Of a stretch of 64,000 nt of DNA, positions 8,731 through 17,633 are shown piece after piece. Below the pieces are notes generated by a model. It had not been told where the DNA came from. It searched no databases and saw nothing but the letters and a program-made list of their open reading frames with translations. The stretch lies in contig CAWDLN010000001.1 of assembly GCA_963803115.1 (NCBI GenBank), positions 62,001 through 126,000 on the forward strand, read 5' to 3'. Position 1 is the first letter of the stretch; each line of letters opens with the position of its first letter. Both the position numbers and the translations under genes were made by a program. Source of the DNA: DATBGZ01 sp963803115 (GTDB lineage: Bacteria; Actinomycetota; Actinomycetes; Mycobacteriales; Micromonosporaceae).

Positions 8731-10083
8731 GTGAACCAGGACAGCGATGATCGGCATTTTCCGACCGCTCCCGCCGTCCCACCCCCCACTCGGTCGGAGA
8801 CTGACGATCTTCCCGTGGACTTCGCGCCCCAGTCGCCGTGGAGACACCCACCGATCCGTCGGCCCAAGCCCCAAACAGATCCAGAGTCTGGCCCGCGTTG
8901 GACCAGGCGTGAAGTGCCGGCACCCAACAGAGCGCCGGAGCCGAGGTCAGCGGAGGGCGGCCGAGGTGGGCCCGTATATCCGGGTCCCGATCAGGTAGCC
9001 CAGTCGTCCACATTGGACTCCACTGGAGTGACCGCGTTCGCGCCACTACAACCGAGTGCGCCGCACCCGAGTGCATCGTATCCACCGCCAACATTCCCGG
9101 GGTCGGACCATGCGCACCCATACCACGATCTGGAGATCGGTCTGGACTACCCGATCCCGACCGCGGACGACCTCACCGCCCGCCGAACCGTGCGGCCGCG
9201 CGAATGGGTTGCCACCACCGGTGTGCGGGCCGCCGCGCGGCGCGGGACGTTCGGACTTATCCGGATGCGCCCCAGTCGGCGCGAGCGGGAGGGGCGGGTG
9301 AGCATCGCCTCGGTCCGCCGCCCGTTCGGCGGGTTGCGCCAGATTACCGTGGTTAACCCGAAGGGAGGCGCCGGCAAGACTGTGGCAACCCTCATGCTCG
9401 GACTCGCCTTCGGCCAGACCCGCGGCGGATTCGTGCTCGCGTGGGACAACAACGAAACCCAGGGGACTCTGGGCATGCGGGCCCAGCCGGATCTGCACGG
9501 CCGTACAGTGCGGGACCTGCTGCGCGACCTCGGCCGCTTCGGCGGATCGGGCGGGCGGGTTGGTGAGCTCGCGGCGTACGTCCGGGCGCAGGACGATGCC
9601 GGCTTCGACGTTCTCGCCTCCGACGAGGCGGCAACCGCCGGCGAGATGCTCACCGCGACCGCCTTCCGCGAGATCCGCGAGGTCGTGGGCCGGTTCTACA
9701 AGCTGCTGCTCATCGACACGGGCAACAACGTCCGCGCCGAGAACTGGCAGGCGGCACTCGACGCCACCGACCAGCTCGTCATCACGATGTCGGCCCGCAA
9801 CGACTCCGCCGAAACAGCGGCCCGGCTGCTCGACCACCTCGAACAGACCGGCCGCCGGGAACTGGTGCGCCGTGCCGTGACGGTCGTGACGCTGCCGCCA
9901 CACCGGGCCGACGTGAACCTGAAGCCGATCGAGCGGCACTTCGAACAAAGGTGCCGGGTCGTGCTCCGCGTGCCGTACGACCGCCATCTCGACTCCGGCG
10001 CACCGGTCCAGTACGGTTCCGTGTCGCCGGAGAGCCGCCGTGCCTGGCTACGCGCCGCGGCCGCCGTTGCCGACGGTCTATAA
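8731..10083 (+). CDS. ParA/MinD-like P-loop ATPase
   Basis: About 450 residues. A long Pro/Ser-rich N-terminal region of roughly 190 residues precedes a ParA-type ATPase with deviant Walker A NPKGGAGKT (about residues 209-217), AWDNNETQG as the switch region and LLIDTGNN as Walker B. GTG 8731 is preferred, because GGAGG at 8721-8725 lies five bases before it; ATG 8695 in the same frame is the alternative. No ParB partner or centromere-like repeats were seen beside it. The disordered N-terminus recalls ESX/type VII-associated MinD-like ATPases, so a role in protein positioning or secretion is as likely as DNA partition. Confidence 0.85.
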   Translation: MNQDSDDRHFPTAPAVPPPTRSETDDLPVDFAPQSPWRHPPIRRPKPQTDPESGPRWTRREVPAPNRAPEPRSAEGGRGGPVYPGPDQVAQSSTLDSTGVTAFAPLQPSAPHPSASYPPPTFPGSDHAHPYHDLEIGLDYPIPTADDLTARRTVRPREWVATTGVRAAARRGTFGLIRMRPSRREREGRVSIASVRRPFGGLRQITVVNPKGGAGKTVATLMLGLAFGQTRGGFVLAWDNNETQGTLGMRAQPDLHGRTVRDLLRDLGRFGGSGGRVGELAAYVRAQDDAGFDVLASDEAATAGEMLTATAFREIREVVGRFYKLLLIDTGNNVRAENWQAALDATDQLVITMSARNDSAETAARLLDHLEQTGRRELVRRAVTVVTLPPHRADVNLKPIERHFEQRCRVVLRVPYDRHLDSGAPVQYGSVSPESRRAWLRAAAAVADGL

Positions 10084-10143
10084 CGGACGCGGGCCGCGTA
10101 GACGGCACGTCGGGCGTTGGGACCGAGTCTCGGGCGACGAGCG

Positions 10144-10542
10144 CTAACCGCCAAGCGCATCGGCGGCAGCGGGGTCGCTGTCGCGCAGGAACTGGGCGCA
10201 TCGGGCCGCCTCATCCGCTTCGCCGATGGCGTCGGCCGCCTTGGCCAGGACGTGCAGGCAGCGCAGGAAGCCGCGGTTGGGTTCGTGCGCCCACGGGATC
10301 GGCCCGTGCCCCTTCCAACCGTTGCGGCGCAGCTGGTCCAAACCCCGGTGGTAGCCCGTGCGCGCGAACGCGTACGCCGTCACGATCCGGCCATCGCGAA
10401 GGGCCCGCTCGGCGAGCGTGGCCCAGGCCGCGCTCGATGCCGGATACCGCGCCGCCATCTCCTCGGGTGGCAGATCGCCCGCCGCCATTGCTTCGTCGAT
10501 AGGGAGCAGGGTCGCGGGCTGCTCCGGCAGCAGGTTCTGCAT
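10144..10542 (-). CDS. DUF3151 family protein
   Basis: About 132 residues matching the actinobacterial DUF3151 family: an N-terminal MQNLLPEQPATLLP, a helical TPR-like middle, and a conserved GLDQLRRNGWKGHGPIPW followed by NRGFLRCLHVLAKAA. Function is unknown. ATG 10542 is preferred to a TTG four codons upstream. It is convergent with the ParA-like gene, whose stop lies 60 bases away. Confidence 0.85.
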   Translation of the reverse strand: MQNLLPEQPATLLPIDEAMAAGDLPPEEMAARYPASSAAWATLAERALRDGRIVTAYAFARTGYHRGLDQLRRNGWKGHGPIPWAHEPNRGFLRCLHVLAKAADAIGEADEAARCAQFLRDSDPAAADALGG

Positions 10543-10674
10543 CCGACCATTCAACCCCGTCGGCTAAGGCTCCGATAGCTGAACGGGTGAGGCGTTCTCC
10601 ACACAACAGCCGGTGCCAAACAACCGCGGCAGGTCTTGAATGGGAAGTCCGGAGCCTCCCCAGGACCCGGTTGC

Positions 10675-10700
10675 GGTGGCCCGGTGAACGCCGGGCCACC
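10675..10700. terminator. GC-rich hairpin
   Basis: A perfect 10-bp inverted repeat GGTGGCCCGG/CCGGGCCACC with a 6-base loop. It lies in the roughly 270-base gap between the start of the DUF3151 gene and the LOG-like gene. No T-run follows. It may be a terminator-like or transcript-stabilising hairpin. The rest of the gap shows nothing recognisable. Confidence 0.4.
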
Positions 10701-10816
10701 GTCCCATTTCCAGCCCGCGTCCACTGTCCTATTTGAGCCCGGGAGCACTGGCCTAACTCAGTCCGATCGGCGCGAAGGGCGAACGGGTTGGCAAAGAGGG
10801 AGGGCATGATGGCGGG

Positions 10817-11971
10817 GTGCCCACCCCACCCCGACGCCCGTGGACTCACGATGCGAGCCCCAACGAGGTCGAATCCCGCGAGGAACTCGACGCCCATCTC
10901 GCCTTCGGCACGCTGGCCGGGCTGACCGTTCTCGGCCTGCGCCTCGACCTGGAGCCGCCAGATCTGACCACCGTGGACGTCACGGACACGCTGTTCGTGG
11001 GCTGCAGGTTCGCGAGCCGGCATGCCGCGGCGGACGTGGTTAGTCGGGGCGCGAGCGTCGTACCGGTGCTTGCTCGATGTGCCTTATCCGACGACACCGT
11101 CGCAGCTCTACCGAGCCGAGGACCTGGCTGCGGGCTTCGCGGCGGGTGGGTTCGAGGCCATGTACGACACGGTTGTGTTCCGGCACTTCACCGCCCGCGG
11201 CGGTCCACTGCCCGACGTACGGGAGGCGCTGGCACAGCGGCTCCACGACGCCGGCATCGACAGCGCACTGAGTGTGATGAGCGCGGCCTGGGACAAGCGC
11301 CGGATTGTCGGCGTGATGGGCGGCCATGCGGTGCCCCGGGGCGCGCCACCGTACCGTTTGGCGGCAGTTCTTGCCCAGCAACTCACCCGGGCTGGGCGTC
11401 TCGTCGCCACCGGCGGTGGGCCGGGTGTCATGGAAGCCGCCAACCTGGGGTCGTTCCTTCACCGGTGCACCGACGACGGAGCTGACCGCGGCGATCGATC
11501 GGCTAGCCAGCGCGCCGAACTTTCTCGACCACGAGCCGTACACCGCGGCCGCGCTCGCCGAACGGGATCGCCACCCGGCCGTCGACGAATACGACGGCGG
11601 ACTGGCCATACCGACCTGGCTGTACGGACACGAACCGGCGAACCTGTTCGCCGGGGCCATCGCCAAATACTTCTCCAACGCCATCCGGGAAGACACACTG
11701 CTGCGCGCCGCCCGCGGGGGTGTGGTCTTCGCACCCGGGGTGGGCGGGCACCGTCCAGGAAGTGTTCCAGGCCGCGACCAAGGCGTTCTACCGGACCGAT
11801 GGCGACAGTGGTCCGCTGGTCTTTCTGGACCGCGAGTACTGGACAAAGACGGTTCCGGTCAACTCGCTGCTCGGTCCGCTGCTTGCCGCAGCGCCGGCGG
11901 GAGACCTCCGAGGACTGATCTTCATCACGGACGAGGTACTCGAAGCGGTGGCCGTCTTGGCTGACGGATGA
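10817..11971 (+). pseudogene. LOG-family (TIGR00730-like) protein, three frameshifts
   Basis: Reading in turn in the three + frames gives one continuous protein of about 380 residues. It has an N-terminal domain (REELDAHLAFGTLAGLTVLG), then the LOG/lysine-decarboxylase-like Rossmann fold (VGVMGGHAV, GRLVATGGGPGVMEAANLG, GVVFAPG, GTVQEVFQAATKAFY). The family splits cytokinin-type nucleotides into base plus ribose phosphate. The motif PGGxGTxxE is disturbed by the third shift. Each junction is explained by a single extra base, near 11058-11065 (PV/LLD), 11468-11474 (TD/ELTAA) and 11735-11745. All three are apparent +1 insertions and the flanking protein is well conserved, so sequencing error is as likely as true decay. 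The start is GTG 10817 without a convincing ribosome-binding site. Confidence 0.7.
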
Positions 11972-11978
11972 TCGGTGT

Positions 11979-12541
11979 GTGCCCGGCTATGAATGGGTGG
12001 AGTCGCTAGAGGCGTACTGCTTCACCGCCGTCGTCGGCCTCGATGCCGACGAAGCGATCCGCCGCCTCGGCGGGAATCCGGGCGAGAGCTCGACGTCACG
12101 GACCTTCGACGGAGTGCTTCTGGCCGGCCGACGGACCGCAGTGGGCCCAGGTCGGTCTGGTCGACGGCGGACTGCTCGTGGCCGAGCACAACGGATGGCG
12201 GGCCGAGGAGATCGTCGAGCCGCTGTCGCGCGGGCGCCCGGCTGGCCTGCTTCTTCCGCAATGTGCAGGCGGTCATGCACTTCGTGTACGCCGTGGACGG
12301 TCGGGTCCTGGCCGAGTTCGACCCGTTGCTCGACCGCGCGCCGCGGACCGGCGTCGACCCGCACTGCATCGACCCGCGCTGCAGGGGCTGCCGTTCGGAC
12401 TGTTCGCGTGCCGAGCCCTCAGCGCTGACTCTGCTCGAGCGGCTGACCGGGGTACGGGTGGTGCGGTCCTGGCTGGGACGCCCCAACGCGCGGTGGCGTT
12501 GCCACCGCTGCCGGCCGTCTCCAGTGACTCCCGCGAGGTAG
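11979..12541 (+). pseudogene. Conserved hypothetical (DUF6461-like), two frameshifts
   Basis: A protein of about 187 residues is spread over three frames: PGYEWVESLEAYCFTAVVG (from GTG 11979), then WAQVGLVDGGLLVAEHNGW (from about 12120), then CFFRNVQAVMHFVYAVDGR to the TAG at 12539-12541. The shifts lie near 12110 and 12245 and again look like +1 insertions. The N-terminus resembles DUF6461 proteins by eye. The C-terminus is rich in Cys and His (PHCIDPRCRGCRSDC, RWRCHRCR). It starts seven bases after the LOG-like gene, so the two probably form an operon. Function is unknown. Confidence 0.55.
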
Positions 12542-12551
12542 CGTTCGGCTC

Positions 12552-13304
12552 ATGTGCACCGTGCTGCTGCGCTTCCGGCCGGACGAGCCATGGCCGCTAC
12601 TGCTCGCGGCGGTACGCGACGAGTTCCTCGACCGTCCATGGGATCCGCCCGCGGCGCACTGGCCAGTGTCGCCAGCCATCGTCGGCGGCCGCGACCGTAC
12701 GGCCGGTGGCACCTGGTTGGCCGCACGCACCGAGAGGCCGGCGGTGGCCGCGCTGCTCAATGGGGTACGGCTGCCGCCCCTCGAGCTCGGCCCGCGCCCG
12801 AGTCGTGGTGCGCTACCACTCACCGTTCTCCAAGGCCTTCCGGTGCCCGACACCCGCGACTACGACGGATTCCACCTGCTGCTCGGCACCCCGTCGGCGG
12901 TGACGGTGTGGAGCTGGGATGGTGAGACGCTCATCGTGCGCGAGCTGCCGCCCGACGACCACATCATCGTGAACCTCGGCGTGGATACCCAGAACGACCC
13001 GTTGATACCGCATTTCGCGCCCCTGCTGGAGAAGTTGCCCGATCCGGCGCTGGTCGGCCCCACCGCGCAGGCGTGGGGTCCGTGGGTCGAGCTGCTCCGC
13101 GGCGACGGTCTAGCTCCGGACGACCCGCGCGCGCTCTTGGTACGCAAGGAGATCGACGGCACGGAGCCGGGCACCGAGACATTCGCCGGCCGCATCTACG
13201 GCTCGGGTTCGGCCACCCTGGTCGGCATCGGACGTGACCGCGTGCGGTATGACTTCACGGCCACCCCGGAGAGTCCACAGTGGACGCCAATCCTGGGGGA
13301 CTAG
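12552..13304 (+). CDS. NRDE (TANGO2-like) family protein
   Basis: A 250-residue protein beginning MCTVLLRF, with the family's N-terminal Cys2. VRDEFLDRP stands in place of the NRDE signature, and GGRDRTAGGTWLA is the next conserved block. Such proteins resemble Ntn-type hydrolases, and TANGO2 homologues are linked to haem handling. The reaction is not established. The gene starts 10 bases after the preceding hypothetical gene. Confidence 0.82.
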   Translation: MCTVLLRFRPDEPWPLLLAAVRDEFLDRPWDPPAAHWPVSPAIVGGRDRTAGGTWLAARTERPAVAALLNGVRLPPLELGPRPSRGALPLTVLQGLPVPDTRDYDGFHLLLGTPSAVTVWSWDGETLIVRELPPDDHIIVNLGVDTQNDPLIPHFAPLLEKLPDPALVGPTAQAWGPWVELLRGDGLAPDDPRALLVRKEIDGTEPGTETFAGRIYGSGSATLVGIGRDRVRYDFTATPESPQWTPILGD

Positions 13305-13314
13305 CTCACGGCAC

Positions 13315-13370
13315 GTTAAGGCGGGTCCCCTTCCTCTACCGAGTGCGATAAGAAGGGGACCCTGCTTAAC
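13315..13370. terminator. Bidirectional terminator-like inverted repeat
   Basis: Arms GTTAAG-gc-GGGTCCCCTTC and GAAGGGGACCC-tg-CTTAAC are separated by 18 bases. All 17 positions outside the two-base bulge pair perfectly. It lies in the 74-base gap between the convergent NRDE gene and fba, so it probably ends both transcripts. The symmetric arms also resemble a small mobile repeat. Confidence 0.75.
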
Positions 13371-13378
13371 AGCGACGA

Positions 13379-14401
13379 TTACTTGATCGCGGTACCGGTG
13401 GAGCGCAGGTCCTCACACCCCTGCACGACGCGCTTTGCCATGCCCTCCTCGGCGACCTTGCCCCAGGTGCGCGGGTCGTACGCCTTCTTACTGCCGACCT
13501 CACCGTCCACTTTGAGCACGCCGTCGTAGTTGCGGAACATGTGGTCCGCGGTCGGCCTGGTGAAGGCGTACTGGGTGTCCGTGTCAATGTTCATCTTGAC
13601 GACGCCGTAGTCGAGCGCCGACCGGATCTCCGAGAGCAGCGAGCCGGAGCCGCCGTGGAAGACCATGTTGAACGGCTTCTCCGCGCCGTACTTGGCGCCG
13701 ACCGCGTCCTGGATCTCCTTGAGGATCTCGGGGCGGAGTTTGACGTTGCCCGGCTTGTAGACGCCGTGCACGTTCCCGAACGTGAACGCCGCGATGTAGA
13801 CGCCCTTCTCGCCGAGCCCCAGGTGCTGGGCCGTGGCGAGTGCGTCGTCCACTGTGGAGTAGAGCTTCTCGTCGATGGCGCCGACGATGCCGTCCTCCTC
13901 GCCGCCGACCACCCCGACCTCGATCTCGAGGACCACCTTGGCGGCGGCGCAGTCGGCGAGAAGTTCTTCTGCGATCGCGAGGTTCTCGGCCAGCGGTACC
14001 GCGGAGCCGTCCCACATGTGCGACTGGAAGAGAGGCTCCTCGCCCTTGGCCACGCGCTCCTTCGAGACCGCGAGCAGCGGCCGCACGAATCCGTCGAGCT
14101 TGTCCTTGGGGCAGTGGTCGGTGTGCAGGCCGATGTGCACGGGGTACTTCTTGGCCACCTCGTGGGCGTACGCGGCGAACGCGATCGAGCCGGTGGCCAT
14201 GTCCTTGACCGTCGGACCGGACAGGTATTCGGCACCGCCCGTCGATACCTGCACGATGCCGTCGCTGCCGGCGTCCGCGAAGCCGCGCAGGGCCGCATTG
14301 AGGGTCTGGGACGAGGTGACGTTGATTGCCGGGTACGCAAACCCGCCCGCCTTGGCGCGGGAGATCATCTCGGCGTAGACCTCGGCAGTGGCGATGGGCA
14401 T
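13379..14401 (-). CDS. fba: Class II fructose-bisphosphate aldolase
   Basis: A 340-residue zinc enzyme of glycolysis and gluconeogenesis that splits fructose 1,6-bisphosphate into DHAP and glyceraldehyde 3-phosphate. The metal and active-site blocks are intact: HTDHCPKDKLD, EIEVGVVGGEEDG, NVHGVYKPGN, VFHGGSGS and KMNIDTDTQ. ATG 14401 follows AAGGAG with eight-base spacing and begins MPIATAEVY, as in actinobacterial orthologues. It is monocistronic, with a terminator-like repeat downstream. Confidence 0.97.
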   Translation of the reverse strand: MPIATAEVYAEMISRAKAGGFAYPAINVTSSQTLNAALRGFADAGSDGIVQVSTGGAEYLSGPTVKDMATGSIAFAAYAHEVAKKYPVHIGLHTDHCPKDKLDGFVRPLLAVSKERVAKGEEPLFQSHMWDGSAVPLAENLAIAEELLADCAAAKVVLEIEVGVVGGEEDGIVGAIDEKLYSTVDDALATAQHLGLGEKGVYIAAFTFGNVHGVYKPGNVKLRPEILKEIQDAVGAKYGAEKPFNMVFHGGSGSLLSEIRSALDYGVVKMNIDTDTQYAFTRPTADHMFRNYDGVLKVDGEVGSKKAYDPRTWGKVAEEGMAKRVVQGCEDLRSTGTAIK

Positions 14402-14566
14402 CGTGGGGGCTCCTTGATCTGATGTGACCTTGTCGGGCGCGGACCGCGCTGTCCCTCCGCGGGCAGTATCCCGCAACCGTCGCGTCCGGCGGCAGCCGGC
14501 CCAAGGATTGGCCCACCACCGGTGGCAACTATTACGGTGGAGAAACGGACGACGGGAGGCCCCTGG

Positions 14567-14779
14567 ATGACCATGCCCGACGAAGACCAGGTACGCCGCG
14601 ACTACCTCGACCCCGAGGAGCGCGATCCCGAGGCGCCGCCGGAGGATGCGCTGGAGCAGGCCACGCCGGCCGAGCCGGACCGTGAGCCGGAGTCCCCGCC
14701 GCGCATCGACCTCGAGGTCCCGGAATGGGACGCCCTCGAACAGGCGCGGGTGGTACCACTCGACGATGACGACTACTGA
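14567..14779 (+). CDS. Small acidic protein
   Basis: A 70-residue, strongly acidic, Pro/Glu-rich protein (MTMPDEDQVRRDYLDPEE at the start, VPLDDDDY at the end). GGGAGG lies eight bases before ATG 14567, which supports this start over a more upstream frame opening. No fold or family was recognised. It is divergent from fba and convergent with the AmrB gene. Confidence 0.65.
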   Translation: MTMPDEDQVRRDYLDPEERDPEAPPEDALEQATPAEPDREPESPPRIDLEVPEWDALEQARVVPLDDDDY

Positions 14780-14794
14780 CAGCGTGACTACCGG

Positions 14795-15595
14795 TCAGTA
14801 GTCTCCAGCGAATTCGATGGCCGCGTAGCCGACCACCCGGGACGGCGCACCGCCGGTCGACGCCGATGTGGTGCGGCGCAGCAGCCGCGGCCGGAGCTTC
14901 GCCGACCGGGCCCAGCCGAGCAGCCCTCGCAGCGCGTAGACGCCGCAGGCGTCGGTGGCCGCGATCCGCTCGGGTGCCAGGTCACAGACCGCACCTACCG
15001 TGCGCTCGTCCCGGGCGTTCGCCGATTCCTCGTCGAGATAGTGCGACAGGTCGGTGCTGCAGATGACCAGGGTACGGCCGGCATCGCCCGCGTCGGCCAG
15101 AGCACCGTCGAGGCAGGCGGCGACATCGTCCACAGAGGAGACTCCGACTGCGATCGGCAGCAGGCGGAAGGTCCCCAGCACCCGCTGCAGGAACGGCAGC
15201 TGCACCTCCAGTGAGTGCTCCGGCGCATGCGGCCGGTCGTCCATCACGGCGAGGCGCTTGGCCACCAGCGATCGGGCACTGGCCACGTCCAAGGCGACTG
15301 AGGCGAGTGGAGTAAGCCACGCATCCGACGCCGGCACCGCGCACCCGTCCAACCCCACGAAGTGAGCCGGGCCGATCAGGACCACCCGATCCACATCGGA
15401 GCGTCCGCGCAGCCGGGCGTAAGCCCGCGCCGCGGTCGGTCCCGAGTAGCGATAGCCCGCGTGCGGCACTACATAGGCGTCGGCCGGTGTCGGCGCGTCG
15501 GACACCGCGGCGTCCAGCAGACCGTCAACGGCGGACGCGAGATCGTCCGGATCGGCCGGATAGAACTGGCCCGCGACGGCTGGTTGTCGCATCAT
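14795..15595 (-). CDS. amrB: AmmeMemoRadiSam system protein B (MEMO1 family)
   Basis: A 266-residue MEMO1-like protein: MMRQPAVAGQFYPADP at the N-terminus, VPHAGYRYSGPTAARAY, VLIGPAHF, HSLEVQLPFLQ and CSTDLSHYL. The conserved His/Asp/Cys residues line the site seen in dioxygenase-like MEMO folds. Its ATG overlaps the TGA of the radical SAM gene by four bases (ATGA), so the two are translationally coupled. The third usual partner, AmrA, is not found beside it. The biological role of the system is unclear. Confidence 0.92.
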   Translation of the reverse strand: MMRQPAVAGQFYPADPDDLASAVDGLLDAAVSDAPTPADAYVVPHAGYRYSGPTAARAYARLRGRSDVDRVVLIGPAHFVGLDGCAVPASDAWLTPLASVALDVASARSLVAKRLAVMDDRPHAPEHSLEVQLPFLQRVLGTFRLLPIAVGVSSVDDVAACLDGALADAGDAGRTLVICSTDLSHYLDEESANARDERTVGAVCDLAPERIAATDACGVYALRGLLGWARSAKLRPRLLRRTTSASTGGAPSRVVGYAAIEFAGDY

Positions 15596-16701
15596 CCGGC
15601 GCCCACGATCACGGGCAGCCGGCGGGCGCCCCACGTGCCGACCGGCCCGTCGTACCGGCCGGGCAATGTATGTCCACAGTGGAGGCAGGCGCCTCGATCG
15701 TCGAGACGGTACGCGCGCATCGCATACCAGTCCCGCACCACCACGGCCGTGCCACAGTTCGGGCAGGTCGTCGTCTGCCCCTCGGGGTCGTGCACGTTGC
15801 CGGTGTAGACGTGACGTAGCCCATGCGAGATGGCGATCCGCCGGGCCCGGCTCAGCGTCGCCGGCGGCGTGTGCGGCACGTCGAGCATCTTGAAGTCCGG
15901 GTGGAACGCGCTGAAGTGCAGCGGTACATCCGGGCCCAGATGCTCGGCGAGCCAGGCGGACTCCTCGGCGATCTCGGCGTCGGAGTCGTTGTGTCCCGGA
16001 ATCAGCAGCGTGGTGATCTCGAGCCACACGTCGGTCTCGTGATGCAGGTACTCCAGGGTCTCCAGCACGGCGCCGAGCTGACCGAAGGTGATCTTCTCGT
16101 AGAAGTCGTCCGTGAACGCCTTGAGGTCGATGTTGGCCGCGTCCATGTGCCCGTAGAACTCGGCCCGGGGGGCGGCGTTCATGAAGCCGGCGCTGACCGC
16201 GATCGCCTTGATGCCCTGCTCCCGGCACGCGTCGGCCACGTCCATGGCGTACTCCATGAAGATCGTGGGGTCGTTGTACGTGAACGCGACCGACCGGCAG
16301 CGCAGTTCGCCGGCGGCGTCGGCCAGCGCCGACGGCGAGGCCGCGGCCGCGAGCGTGTCGATCTCCCGGGACTTGGAGATGTCCCAGTTCTGGCAGAACC
16401 GGCAGGCGAGGTTGCAGCCGGCGGTGCCGAACGAGAGCACGGCCGAACCGGGAAGGAAATGGTTGAGCGGCTTCTTCTCCACTGGATCCACGCAGAAGCC
16501 CGAGGATCGGCCGTACGTGGTCAGGACGATCTGATCGTCGATCCGCCCGCGCACGAAGCACAGCCCGCGCTGGTTTTCGCGAAGCTTGCATGCCCGGGGA
16601 CAGACGTCGCATTGGATGCGGCCGTCCGGAAGGGTGTGCCAGTGCTGGGTCGCGACGGTGTGCGGATCGTCGAGGCTGATCATGTCATTCATCCGGGTCA
16701 C
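15592..16701 (-). CDS. amrS: AmmeMemoRadiSam system radical SAM enzyme
   Basis: A 369-residue radical SAM protein. The 4Fe-4S motif is CNLACRFC (CX3CX2C), preceded by AVLSFGTAG. An N-terminal CDVCPRACKL block and a C-terminal CPNCG...CLHCGH zinc-ribbon-like pair fit the AmrS family, which resembles pyruvate formate-lyase activating enzymes. Three in-frame ATGs lie within seven codons (16701, 16692, 16683), so the exact start is uncertain. It is the first gene of the pair with amrB and divergent from the metallophosphatase. Confidence 0.93.
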   Translation of the reverse strand: MTRMNDMISLDDPHTVATQHWHTLPDGRIQCDVCPRACKLRENQRGLCFVRGRIDDQIVLTTYGRSSGFCVDPVEKKPLNHFLPGSAVLSFGTAGCNLACRFCQNWDISKSREIDTLAAAASPSALADAAGELRCRSVAFTYNDPTIFMEYAMDVADACREQGIKAIAVSAGFMNAAPRAEFYGHMDAANIDLKAFTDDFYEKITFGQLGAVLETLEYLHHETDVWLEITTLLIPGHNDSDAEIAEESAWLAEHLGPDVPLHFSAFHPDFKMLDVPHTPPATLSRARRIAISHGLRHVYTGNVHDPEGQTTTCPNCGTAVVVRDWYAMRAYRLDDRGACLHCGHTLPGRYDGPVGTWGARRLPVIVGAG

Positions 16702-16780
16702 CCCCGATAAACGCTACGCCCACCGGCGGGAGCCGGAAACGCGCGCGACTACCGAGGCCCGGGTTTGCGACCATGGTGCG

Positions 16781-17578
16781 GTGCCGACCGAGTCCATGAT
16801 CGTTGACCCCACGCTGGACCGGCGCCACCTCACCGGGCCGTTCGACATCATCGGCGACGTGCACGGCTGCCGAGCCGAGCTCGAGTCCTTGCTGACCACG
16901 CTTGGCTGGCACATCTCTCGCGACCGCGAGGGCCGACCGGACGGGGCGACCCATCCCGACGGACGTACGGCGATCTTCGTCGGCGACCTGGTCGACCGTG
17001 GCCCGGATACCCCCGGCGTACTCGGACTGGTCATGGGTATGACGGCCGCGGGCACCGCGTTGTGCGTGCTCGGCAATCACGACGACAAGTTGCTGCGCAA
17101 GCTCAAGGGGCGCCAGGTACAGATCAAGCACGGCCTGGCCGAGAGCCTGGCCCAACTCGAGGCGTGCTCGGCGCAGTTCACGGCGAAGGTCCTCCGGTTC
17201 CTGGAATCCCTCGTGTCGCATTACGTGCTCGACGGCGGGCGTCTCGTCGTTGCCCACGCCGGGTTGCGCGAGTCCTACCACGGCCAATCGTCGCCTCAGG
17301 CGAGGGCCTTCTGCCTGTACGGCGAGACAACCGGAAAGACCGACGAGTACGGCCTACCCATCCGGCTTCCGTGGGCGAACGACTACGCCGGCGCGGCGAC
17401 CGTCGTCTACGGACACACGCCTCTCCTCGAGCCGGAGTGGGTCAACAACACCATCTGCCTCGACACGGGCGCGGTCTTCGGTGGCGCGCTGACGGCGCTG
17501 CGGTACCCGACCCAGGAGCTGGTAGCCGTACCGTCGGCCCGGATGTACTACCGCCCGAGCCGGCCCCTCGGCGGGTGA
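16781..17578 (+). CDS. Metallophosphatase (PPP/PrpE-like)
   Basis: About 265 residues with all the metal-binding motifs of the calcineurin-like superfamily in order: IIGDVHGC, FVGDLVDRGPD, LGNHDDK, VVAHAGL and YGHTP. The order and spacing resemble bacterial PrpE and the phosphatase domain of bacterial polynucleotide kinase-phosphatases, but no kinase or ligase domain is attached. The substrate may be a phosphoprotein, bis(5'-nucleosyl) tetraphosphate or polynucleotide end. GTG 16781 is used; ATG 16796 is equally possible, and neither has a clear ribosome-binding site. Confidence 0.88.
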   Translation: MPTESMIVDPTLDRRHLTGPFDIIGDVHGCRAELESLLTTLGWHISRDREGRPDGATHPDGRTAIFVGDLVDRGPDTPGVLGLVMGMTAAGTALCVLGNHDDKLLRKLKGRQVQIKHGLAESLAQLEACSAQFTAKVLRFLESLVSHYVLDGGRLVVAHAGLRESYHGQSSPQARAFCLYGETTGKTDEYGLPIRLPWANDYAGAATVVYGHTPLLEPEWVNNTICLDTGAVFGGALTALRYPTQELVAVPSARMYYRPSRPLGG

Positions 17579-17633
17579 CGGTGACGCCGGCGGCTCGGGC
17601 GACTCTCGGTCCGGCCCGGTACGCTGGCTCGCC

